From DAOTZU01 sp034433995 (lineage in GTDB: Bacteria > Chloroflexota > Anaerolineae > UBA1429): a stretch of 13,476 nt of DNA. Under the pieces are notes generated by a model, which saw only the letters and a list, made by a program, of their open reading frames with translations, ran no database searches and was not told the DNA's origin. The position numbers and the translations under genes were made by a program. Shown piece after piece: positions 1 through 5,883 of the stretch (the stretch's first letter is position 1; every line of letters begins with the position of its first letter). Location: NCBI GenBank assembly GCA_034433995.1, contig DAOTZU010000165.1:1-13476 (forward strand), written 5' to 3'.

Positions 1-665
1 CGCGCACCTTGCCCACCATCTCCTATGGCGAGGTGGCAGAGCTCTCTTTCTTTGGCGCCAAGGTGCTGCATCCCAAGACGATCCAGCCCGTGGCCGAGCT
101 GGGGATCCCGGTGCGGGTGCTGAACACCTTCCACCCCGATCACCCCGGCACGTTGGTCTGCCGCGAAGTGGCCGAGACGCCCCTGGTCAAAGGGATCACC
201 GCCATCCGCAATCTGAGCATCGTCACTGTGGAAGGGCGGGGGATGCAAGGGGTGCCGGGCGTGGCGGGGCGGGTGTTCACCGCCGTGGCCCGCAGCGGCG
301 CCAGCATTTTGATGATCACCCAGTCCTCCTCCGAGCAGAATATCTGCTTCCTGGTGCGCACGGTGGATACGCCCGCCGTGGTGGAGGCGGTGGAAAAAGA
401 GTTTGAGCTGGAGATGATGCGCGGCGACGTGGACCGGGTGGGCCGCCAGGATGAGGTGGCCATCATCGCCGTGGTCGGCCCGGCCATCATGGGCAAGCCC
501 GGCATCGCTGCCCGGGTCTTTGGCGCCTTGGCCAACCGCAACATCAACATCATCTCCATCGCCCAAGGCTCGTCGGAGTATAATCTTTCCCTGGTGGTGA
601 GCCAGCACGATGTGGACGAGGGCGTGCGGGCCATCCACAAACAGTTCGATCTGGACCAGATCTGA
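1..665 (+). CDS. lysC: Aspartokinase, C-terminal part (5' end outside window)
   Basis: Aspartate kinase phosphorylates L-aspartate to 4-phosphoaspartate, the first step towards lysine/diaminopimelate, threonine and methionine. The reading frame is already open at base 3 and runs about 220 codons to the TGA at 663-665, so the kinase start lies upstream. The visible part begins with the end of the kinase domain, including the family segment SYGEVAELSFFGAKVLHPKT. Two ACT regulatory domains follow (roughly visible residues 65-135 and 145-215), with QSSSEQNICFLV and QGSSEYNLSLVV, the repeats that normally bind the feedback amino acid. It stops right after the second ACT domain, so it is monofunctional and not fused to homoserine dehydrogenase. 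The next gene, asd, starts 13 bases later and performs the next step, so the two are cotranscribed. Which amino acid inhibits it cannot be read from the sequence. Confidence 0.95.
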   Translation, partial: RTLPTISYGEVAELSFFGAKVLHPKTIQPVAELGIPVRVLNTFHPDHPGTLVCREVAETPLVKGITAIRNLSIVTVEGRGMQGVPGVAGRVFTAVARSGASILMITQSSSEQNICFLVRTVDTPAVVEAVEKEFELEMMRGDVDRVGRQDEVAIIAVVGPAIMGKPGIAARVFGALANRNINIISIAQGSSEYNLSLVVSQHDVDEGVRAIHKQFDLDQI

Positions 666-678
666 GGAGGAGGGAAAC

Positions 679-1755
679 ATGAGACCCCTGCGTGTCGGCA
701 TTCTGGGCGCGACGGGCGCCGTGGGCCAACGGTTCATCCAGCTTTTGGCGGGCCACCCCTGGTTCCAGATCACGGCTTTGGCGGCCTCGGAGCGCTCGGA
801 GGGGGTGCCCTACCGGCAGGCTTGCGTCTGGCGGCTGCCCACCCCCTGCCCCCCTGATGTGGCCGAGATGATGGTGCATCCCTGCGAGCCGGGTCTGGAT
901 TGCGACATCGTCTTCTCTGCGCTGCCGGCCGGCATCGCCAGGGAGGTCGAAGAGAGAATGGCCGCGGCGGGCTATGGCGTGTTCAGCAACGCCAGCGCCC
1001 ACCGCATGGACGCGGATGTGCCCCTGCTCATCCCAGAGGTGAACCCTGACCATGTGCGCCTGGTGCCCCAACAGCAACGGCGCCGTGGCTGGAGCAAGGG
1101 GTTCATCGTCACCGACCCCAACTGTTCCACCATCGGCCTGACCTTGGCCCTCAAGCCCCTCTACGATGCCTTTGGCCTGCGCCGGGTGATCGTCACCACC
1201 TTGCAGGCCCTCTCCGGGGCGGGGTATCCGGGGGTGCCGGGGCTGGATAGCCTGGATAATGTCATCCCTTACATCGGCGGCGAGGAGGAAAAGATGGCCC
1301 AAGAGCCACAAAAGATCTTGGGCGCCCTATCCGCCGACGCAAGCACAGTGATCCCCGCGCCCATCACCATCAGCCCCTCGTGCAACCGGGTGGCCACCCG
1401 CGATGGCCACCTGGAGACCGTCTCGGTGGAGCTGGAACGGCGCGCCTCGTTGGAGGAGGTCATCGCCGCGTTCAAAGGGTTCCGCAGCCTGCCCCATCGC
1501 CTGGGTTGTCCTTCGGCGGTGGAACCCACCATCATCGTGCGCGAGGAGGTGGACCGGCCCCAGCCCTACCTTGATCGCGACGCGGGCCGGGGCATGGCCA
1601 TCACCGTGGGGCGCGTGCGGCCGTGCCAAGTTTTCGACTATAAATTCGTCCTCCTCTCCCACAACACCGTGCGCGGCGCGGCGGGCGGGGCCATCCTGAA
1701 CGCGGAGCTGATGCTGGCCCAAGGGATGCTGGAGGCTTGGAGGGTGCAGCCATGA
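679..1755 (+). CDS. asd: Aspartate-semialdehyde dehydrogenase (archaeal/fungal type)
   Basis: This enzyme reduces 4-phosphoaspartate with NADPH to aspartate semialdehyde. The predicted protein has 358 residues, normal for the family. It opens with the Rossmann motif GILGATGAVGQRF (residues 8-20). The catalytic cysteine is Cys149 in DPNCSTIGL, and the active-site segment SPSCNRVATRDGHLE supplies Arg237 and His244. The tail carries DRPQPYLDRDAGRGMA and NTVRGAAGGAILNAELM, which together with NCSTI point to the archaeal/fungal branch and not the E. coli-like branch. The ATG at 679 was chosen because a strong Shine-Dalgarno run (GGAGGAGGG, 666-674) precedes it and the protein then starts just before the nucleotide-binding motif. 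The open frame extends further upstream only by overlapping lysC. The stop overlaps the next start (ATGA at 1752-1755), which suggests translational coupling. Confidence 0.95.
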   Translation: MRPLRVGILGATGAVGQRFIQLLAGHPWFQITALAASERSEGVPYRQACVWRLPTPCPPDVAEMMVHPCEPGLDCDIVFSALPAGIAREVEERMAAAGYGVFSNASAHRMDADVPLLIPEVNPDHVRLVPQQQRRRGWSKGFIVTDPNCSTIGLTLALKPLYDAFGLRRVIVTTLQALSGAGYPGVPGLDSLDNVIPYIGGEEEKMAQEPQKILGALSADASTVIPAPITISPSCNRVATRDGHLETVSVELERRASLEEVIAAFKGFRSLPHRLGCPSAVEPTIIVREEVDRPQPYLDRDAGRGMAITVGRVRPCQVFDYKFVLLSHNTVRGAAGGAILNAELMLAQGMLEAWRVQP

Positions 1756-2873
1756 GCTGGCGCAAGGCAACTTTGGCCGATTTTTTGGGCGATAACGTCG
1801 TCTACCGCAACCTGGAGCCCATGGCGCCCGGACTGGGCGGCCTGCGCGAGGTGTGGGCCGCCATCGGCCTTGACCATTACTATGTGCCCCGCAAGACAGC
1901 GCCGGAATACGCCCAGGCGCTGCTCCATTATTTGCACCAGGCCCAACGACAACGGGGCGTGAGAACACCGCTGCGCCAAGTGCTCTTTATCGGCGATACC
2001 TTGATGAACGACGGCACCGCCGCCCGCAATGTGGGCCGCTCGCTGCGCCTGCTGGGTTTCATCGGGGCCGATCGGCTGAACCAGCCGGCCAAGGTCGAGA
2101 TCCAGGGAGAGCTCATGGTGGCCAACCGCTGGGCGGCCCTGGCCGATTTCCTGCGCTGGGTGCGCTCCAACGATTTCCCCTGCGACGAGGGCACGGCCCT
2201 CCTGGTGGACCTGGACAAGACCTTCTTGGGAGCCCGGGGCCGCAACGACAAGGTCATTGACGCTGCCCGGGTGGAGGCGATCCGCCGGACCATGCGCGCA
2301 GCCCTGGGCGGCGCCCTCGACGAGGCAGCCTTCCGCGCCATCTATGACCCGCTGAACCAACCCGAATACCACCCCTTCACCGAGGATAACCAGGACTATC
2401 TGGCCTACATCACCCTGATGGTGCTGGCGGCGATCTATCCTGTGGAGACCTTTTGGCAGGACCTGGCCGCCAAAAAGCTCACCCGCATGACCGAGTTCGT
2501 CGCCCATTGCGAGGCCCGCCGCGCCGAGATGCCGCCGGCGCTGGCCGCAACCCACGACCAGGTGGTGCGCGGCCTGGCCGCCGAAGACCCCACCCCTTTC
2601 AAAGACTTTCGGCGGGTGGAATATCGCGAGACCGTGGCCCGGATGGACCTCCTCCCCGATGACGCCGCTGAGGCCCAGGTGTTGGCAGAAGAGATCGTCC
2701 TCACCGCCGAGGTGGTCAGCGTGGCCCGATACCTGGCGGGGCAAGGGGTCTTGCCTTTCGGCATCTCCGACAAGCCGGATGAGGCCTCCCTACCCATGCC
2801 GGAGGACGCAGCCCGGGGCTACCGGCCGCTGCACCGCACCCGGATGAAGGTCCACGGCCAGGACATCGTCTAA
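1752..2873 (+). CDS. HAD-like protein of unknown function
   Basis: This 373-residue protein is not one I can name. The clearest motif is LLVDLDKTFLG, with Asp153 and Asp155 in a DxDxT arrangement like the nucleophile motif I of the haloacid dehalogenase (HAD) superfamily. A GDxxxxD stretch, LFIGDTLMNDG (Asp82, Asp87), resembles HAD motif IV but lies before motif I, which is the reverse of the usual order. A third conserved-looking segment near the end is FGISDKPDEAS (residues 336-346). There is no signal peptide and no membrane segment, so it should be cytoplasmic. The ATG at 1752 overlaps the asd stop by four bases and has GGAGGG at 1739-1744. Five more codons are open upstream but lie inside asd. 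It is the last gene before a terminator, so it is probably expressed with lysC-asd; a phosphatase role is only a guess. Confidence 0.7.
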   Translation: MSWRKATLADFLGDNVVYRNLEPMAPGLGGLREVWAAIGLDHYYVPRKTAPEYAQALLHYLHQAQRQRGVRTPLRQVLFIGDTLMNDGTAARNVGRSLRLLGFIGADRLNQPAKVEIQGELMVANRWAALADFLRWVRSNDFPCDEGTALLVDLDKTFLGARGRNDKVIDAARVEAIRRTMRAALGGALDEAAFRAIYDPLNQPEYHPFTEDNQDYLAYITLMVLAAIYPVETFWQDLAAKKLTRMTEFVAHCEARRAEMPPALAATHDQVVRGLAAEDPTPFKDFRRVEYRETVARMDLLPDDAAEAQVLAEEIVLTAEVVSVARYLAGQGVLPFGISDKPDEASLPMPEDAARGYRPLHRTRMKVHGQDIV

Positions 2874-2918
2874 ACCCCACCTCGCCTTGCCGAGTCCTCA
2901 ACGCAGTATCGCAAGATT

Positions 2919-2961
2919 CCCGACCTGCTGGGCCGCAACCAGGCCCAGCAGGTCGGGTTTT
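2919..2961 (+). terminator. Intrinsic terminator of the lysC-asd operon
   Basis: A perfect 16-bp GC-rich stem (2919-2934 with 2942-2957) encloses a 7-base loop (GCAACCA) and is followed directly by TTTT (2958-2961). It lies 45 bases after the stop of the HAD-like gene and before the promoters of the redox operon, where a terminator is expected. The T-run is short, but the stem is very stable. Confidence 0.88.
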
Positions 2962-2989
2962 AAAGGCTGCTTGGGAGCAAAAATTTAAC

Positions 2990-3018
2990 TTGCTTTGCGC
3001 GCCCACATTGGTTATAAT
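2990..3018 (+). promoter_or_regulatory. Putative sigma-70-type promoter P1 of the redox operon
   Basis: A perfect -10 box TATAAT (3013-3018) is preceded with 17-base spacing by TTGCTT (2990-2995), which keeps the TTG of the -35 consensus. Transcription would start near 3025, leaving a leader of about 115 bases before the MoaD-like gene. The region is AT-rich against a GC-rich background and follows the terminator. The -35 match is weak. Confidence 0.6.
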
Positions 3019-3076
3019 AGCAACGGTAAGGGTGTTCCCCATCTGCGCAAACTGGATAAAGAAGTGTAAGTTGGTC

Positions 3077-3104
3077 TTGATTTTTCGCCGATTCTGCCTA
3101 TAAT
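3077..3104 (+). promoter_or_regulatory. Putative sigma-70-type promoter P2 of the redox operon
   Basis: TTGATT (3077-3082) and a perfect TATAAT (3099-3104) are separated by 16 bases. The predicted start is near 3111, about 30 bases before the chosen start of the MoaD-like gene. The two promoters lie about 86 bases apart. A long palindrome covers the predicted P2 start site, so P2 is the more likely regulated promoter. Confidence 0.65.
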
Positions 3105-3124
3105 AAGGCTATCCATAGCCTTAT
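3103..3124 (+). promoter_or_regulatory. Candidate operator: 10-bp-arm palindrome on the P2 start site
   Basis: The arms ATAAGGCTAT (3103-3112) and ATAGCCTTAT (3115-3124) are perfect inverted copies separated by CC. The palindrome shares the last two bases of the P2 -10 box and covers the predicted start of transcription. This is the usual place for a dimeric repressor to block initiation. It has no T-run, and the spacer is too short for an RNA hairpin loop without opening base pairs, so a DNA operator fits better than a terminator. I do not recognise it as the site of a known regulator. Confidence 0.5.
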
Positions 3125-3140
3125 GGAGAGGCGCCGTTCG

Positions 3141-3419
3141 ATGCAACTCACTGTCGAGTTCTTGGGGCTGGCCAGAAAATTGACTCAGGCGAAGCAAGTC
3201 TCCCTTGCTCTGCCTGAGCAGGCCACCCTGCGCGATGTCCTCAGGCACCTTGCTGCCCAGTATCCCGCTTTGCTCGGCCCCATCATCACCCCTGAGACGT
3301 TCGAGCTCAACCCGTCCTATCTGGTCTATTTGGATGGCCGCCACGCGGCCAAGGATTTGGATATGTCGCTCCAAGATGGCCAGCGTTTGCTATTCATGTT
3401 CGCCGAAGCAGGAGGGTAG
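3141..3419 (+). CDS. MoaD/ThiS-like ubiquitin-fold sulfur carrier
   Basis: This is a 92-residue protein of MoaD/ThiS size and pattern. It has a first strand MQLTVEFLGLARKL, a helix around ATLRDVLRHLAAQYP, a middle strand SYLVYLDGRHA, and the ending FAEAGG. The C-terminal Gly-Gly is the residue pair that is adenylated and thiocarboxylated in sulfur carriers for molybdopterin. Its place seven bases before an AOR gene suggests a role in making or inserting the tungsten bis-pterin cofactor of that enzyme, which is an inference from context. The ATG at 3141 was chosen because GGAGAGG (3125-3131) precedes it with a 9-base gap. The in-frame ATG at 3123 lies inside the palindrome, has no ribosome site, and would add a charged six-residue tail. 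It is the first gene of the operon. Confidence 0.8.
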   Translation: MQLTVEFLGLARKLTQAKQVSLALPEQATLRDVLRHLAAQYPALLGPIITPETFELNPSYLVYLDGRHAAKDLDMSLQDGQRLLFMFAEAGG

Positions 3420-3425
3420 CGCATT

Positions 3426-5303
3426 ATGTATGCTTATACCGGCAAGATCTTGCACATTGATCTTTCCACCCAAAAGACCTGGGTGGAACAAGTGGGCCCC
3501 GAGTTCCTGAAAAAATATGTGGGGGGCGTGTGTCTGGCCACGCGGCTGGTATACTCGAACACGCCGGCCGGATGCGACCCCCTGGGCCCGGAGAACGCCC
3601 TGTGTTTTGCCTGTAGCGCCTTTGCCGGCACCACCATGCCCGTGGGCACCAAGCACAGCGTGGCCTCCAAATCGCCCCTTACGGGGTTCATCGGCGATTC
3701 CCTCTCCGGAAGCTATTTCTCCGAGATGATGCGCCGCGCCGGCTGGGACGGGATCGTGATCAAGGGCCAGGCGCCCAAATGGACCGTGCTCTTTATTGAT
3801 GACGACACGGTGCAATTCCTCGACGCCGGCTCCTTCATGGGCATGGGCACCACCCAGACACAGCGGGCCATCCGCGAATGGTTGGGCGATGAGAACATCC
3901 GCGTCGCCGCCATCGGCCCGGCGGGGGAGCATCTGGTGCTCTATGCTACCATCGATAACGATGGTCGCCAGGCCGGGCGCACAGGCAACGGCGCCGTGAT
4001 GGGCTCCAAGAAGCTCAAGGCCATCGCCCTCCGGGGCTCGCATCCCATCACCGTGGCCGATCCTCAAGGGTTGCTGGCCGAGACGCTGAAACTGATCAAG
4101 GCCAGCCAGGGCCCGGGCACGCAAAAGTATCGCATCTTGGGCACGCCCACCAACGTGTTGAACATGAACAAGATGGGTACCTTGCCCACGCGCAACTTCC
4201 GCGAGACGGTTTTCGAGCACGCCGAAGAGGTTAGCGGCGAGTACATGCACGAGCATTACACCATCAAGGCCGTGGGCTGCGCCGGCTGCTCCATCGCCTG
4301 CGAACAATGGGCCAAGGTGAAGGAGGGCAAATACAAGGGAGCCATCGCCGGCCTGGATTACGAATCCCTCTTTGCCCTGGGGCCCAACTGCGGCATCGGC
4401 GAGCTGCCGCCCATCATCCGCCTGGCCCAACTCTGCGACGAGCTGGGCATCGACACCATGAGCGGCGGCGTGGTCATCGGCTGGGCCATGGAGTGCTACG
4501 AGCGGGGGATCCTCACCAAGGAAGATTGCGACGGCCTGGAGCTCCACTTTGGCAATGATGAGGCCGCCGTGGCCCTGGTGCACAAGATCGCCCAGCGCGA
4601 GGGGATCGGCGACCTCTTGGCCGACGGCACCAAGCGGGCCTCGGCCAAGGTGGGCCGGGGTAGCGAGCATTTCGCCATGCAGGTGAAAGGGCTGGAGATG
4701 CCCGGCTATGACGTGCGCAGCATGAAGACCTTTGCCGCCGGCCTGGCCGTGGGCACCCGGGGACCCTGCCACAACCGCTCCTTGGCCTATGAGCTGGACG
4801 TCAAGGGGACGGTGGACCGCTTCAAGGCCGAGCCGGGGCGCGGCAAGTTGATCAAGGAGAAGGAAGAGTTTGCCGCCATCTTTGACACGTTGGTCCTGTG
4901 CAAGTTCCTGCGCAACTGCTTTGAGGATTTCTACGCCGAGGCCTCTCGCCTCTACACCATGGCCACCGGCCTGCCCATGACGCCTGAGGAGCTCAAGCTT
5001 TTGGGCGAGCGGGCCTGCAACCTGAAAAAGGCCTTTAACATCCGCGAGGGGTGGACCAAGGCCGATGACTGGTTGCCGCCTCGCGCCCTCTACGATCCTC
5101 TGCCCTCCGGGCCGGGTAAGGGCTGTGTCGTGGCGCCGGAGGAGCTGCGCATGATGATTGACGATTACTACCAGGCCAGGGGTTGGACGCCCGATGGGCT
5201 CATCCCCAAGGCCAAATTGATCGAGCTGGGTTTGGAGGATATCGCCGAAGAGATCGGCGTCGAAACCATGGCCCCGGCCGTGCCGGTCGCCAAGGAGGCC
5301 TAG
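3426..5303 (+). CDS. aor: Aldehyde ferredoxin oxidoreductase family (tungsten, bis-pterin)
   Basis: AOR-family enzymes interconvert aldehydes and carboxylic acids, or related substrates, with ferredoxin using a tungsten-bis-pterin and one [4Fe-4S] cluster. The 625 residues span the whole family from GKILHIDLS to a helical end. Pterin-binding segments include KSPLTGFIGDSLSGSYF (about 82-98) and DNDGRQAGRTGNGAVMGSKK (about 178-196). Cluster ligands are Cys285, Cys288 and Cys292 in CAGCSIAC, plus Cys492 in LVLCKF, spaced as in Pyrococcus furiosus AOR. Glu313 (DYES) and His449 (CHNRS) sit where the catalytic Glu and His of that enzyme are expected. AGGAGGG (3410-3416) precedes the ATG by 9 bases. 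No signal peptide is seen. The substrate cannot be deduced: the family also includes glyceraldehyde-3-phosphate and benzoyl-CoA-reducing (BamB) members. Confidence 0.93.
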   Translation: MYAYTGKILHIDLSTQKTWVEQVGPEFLKKYVGGVCLATRLVYSNTPAGCDPLGPENALCFACSAFAGTTMPVGTKHSVASKSPLTGFIGDSLSGSYFSEMMRRAGWDGIVIKGQAPKWTVLFIDDDTVQFLDAGSFMGMGTTQTQRAIREWLGDENIRVAAIGPAGEHLVLYATIDNDGRQAGRTGNGAVMGSKKLKAIALRGSHPITVADPQGLLAETLKLIKASQGPGTQKYRILGTPTNVLNMNKMGTLPTRNFRETVFEHAEEVSGEYMHEHYTIKAVGCAGCSIACEQWAKVKEGKYKGAIAGLDYESLFALGPNCGIGELPPIIRLAQLCDELGIDTMSGGVVIGWAMECYERGILTKEDCDGLELHFGNDEAAVALVHKIAQREGIGDLLADGTKRASAKVGRGSEHFAMQVKGLEMPGYDVRSMKTFAAGLAVGTRGPCHNRSLAYELDVKGTVDRFKAEPGRGKLIKEKEEFAAIFDTLVLCKFLRNCFEDFYAEASRLYTMATGLPMTPEELKLLGERACNLKKAFNIREGWTKADDWLPPRALYDPLPSGPGKGCVVAPEELRMMIDDYYQARGWTPDGLIPKAKLIELGLEDIAEEIGVETMAPAVPVAKEA

Positions 5304-5305
5304 AG

Positions 5306-5800
5306 ATGGCGAATGTCGGTTACCAACACATCGTCTGCGATCCCGACAAGTGCATCGGTTGCCGCCTGTGCGAATATGTCTGTTCGGCGACCAAGAACGG
5401 TCATTTCGATCCCCTCTATGCCCGCATCCGCGTGGTGCGCATCGAGCCGGTGACCATGACGGCCATCGCCTGTCGGTTGTGTGCCGACGCGCCCTGCATC
5501 CTCGCCTGCCCACGGGATGCCCTTTCGCGCTCGGAGAAGAACGGCATCATCCTGGTGGATGAGGATAAATGCGATGGTTGCGGCTGGTGCGTGGAGGCCT
5601 GCGATTTCGGCGCCATCGTGTTGAACCCCACCACCCGCCACGCCGAGATCTGCAACCTGTGCGAGGACCAGGAGGACGGGCCCCAGTGCGTCAAGTTCTG
5701 CCCCAAAGAGGCCCTTTCCTTGACCACACCTGAGGTGTTGCGCCAGCAGGCGCGGCGCGAAGTGGTGGCGCAACTCCTGGAAGAGCTGTTGCAAAAATAG
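5306..5800 (+). CDS. Four-cluster [4Fe-4S] ferredoxin (HycB/CooF-like)
   Basis: This is a 164-residue electron carrier with sixteen cysteines in four motifs: Cys16/19/22/26, Cys56/59/64/68, Cys89/92/95/99 and Cys116/119/128/132. The pattern, including the longer CRLCADAPC and CNLCEDQEDGPQC spacings, is that of the DMSO-reductase beta / HycB / CooF electron-transfer subunits, and predicts four [4Fe-4S] clusters. It starts two bases after the aor stop, with AAGGAGG (5291-5297) eight bases before the ATG, so it is most likely the partner of AOR. The reading frame is open further upstream inside aor (to 5183), but that part has no ferredoxin features. The C-terminus is a short charged helix. It is cytoplasmic, with no signal or membrane segment. 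Confidence 0.9.
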   Translation: MANVGYQHIVCDPDKCIGCRLCEYVCSATKNGHFDPLYARIRVVRIEPVTMTAIACRLCADAPCILACPRDALSRSEKNGIILVDEDKCDGCGWCVEACDFGAIVLNPTTRHAEICNLCEDQEDGPQCVKFCPKEALSLTTPEVLRQQARREVVAQLLEELLQK

Positions 5801-5806
5801 TCATGG

Positions 5807-5870
5807 GCCGTCAGCTTTCAGCCTTGCGCGAGATCCTGGCTGATCGCTGACGGCTGTTTGCTGATGGCAG
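5807..5870 (+). repeat. GCTGA heptad repeats forming an inverted pair
   Basis: In the 83-base gap between the ferredoxin and hdrA genes, GCTGA-like units recur every seven bases at 5839, 5846, 5853, 5860 and (GCAGATA) 5867. On the other strand the same heptads occur at 5807-5822 (GCTGAAA GCTGACG). The two sets face each other and share a perfect 9-bp stem, GCCGTCAGC (5807-5815) with GCTGACGGC (5846-5854). The structure looks like a small dispersed palindromic element, and in RNA it could form a hairpin within the operon. Its role is unknown. Confidence 0.55.
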
Positions 5871-5883
5871 ATAGGAGCAATAC

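Noticed and set aside
5183..5305. Longer N-terminus for the ferredoxin, open to 5183.
   Set aside because: It would overlap 120 bases of aor and adds no ferredoxin features; the ATG at 5306 has a strong ribosome site.
3390..5513. Long open frame of 707 codons on the minus strand opposite aor.
   Set aside because: It mirrors a strongly supported gene. Long antisense frames are common in GC-rich codon-biased DNA. Its translation is low-complexity, rich in Gly, His and Ala, with no recognisable domain.
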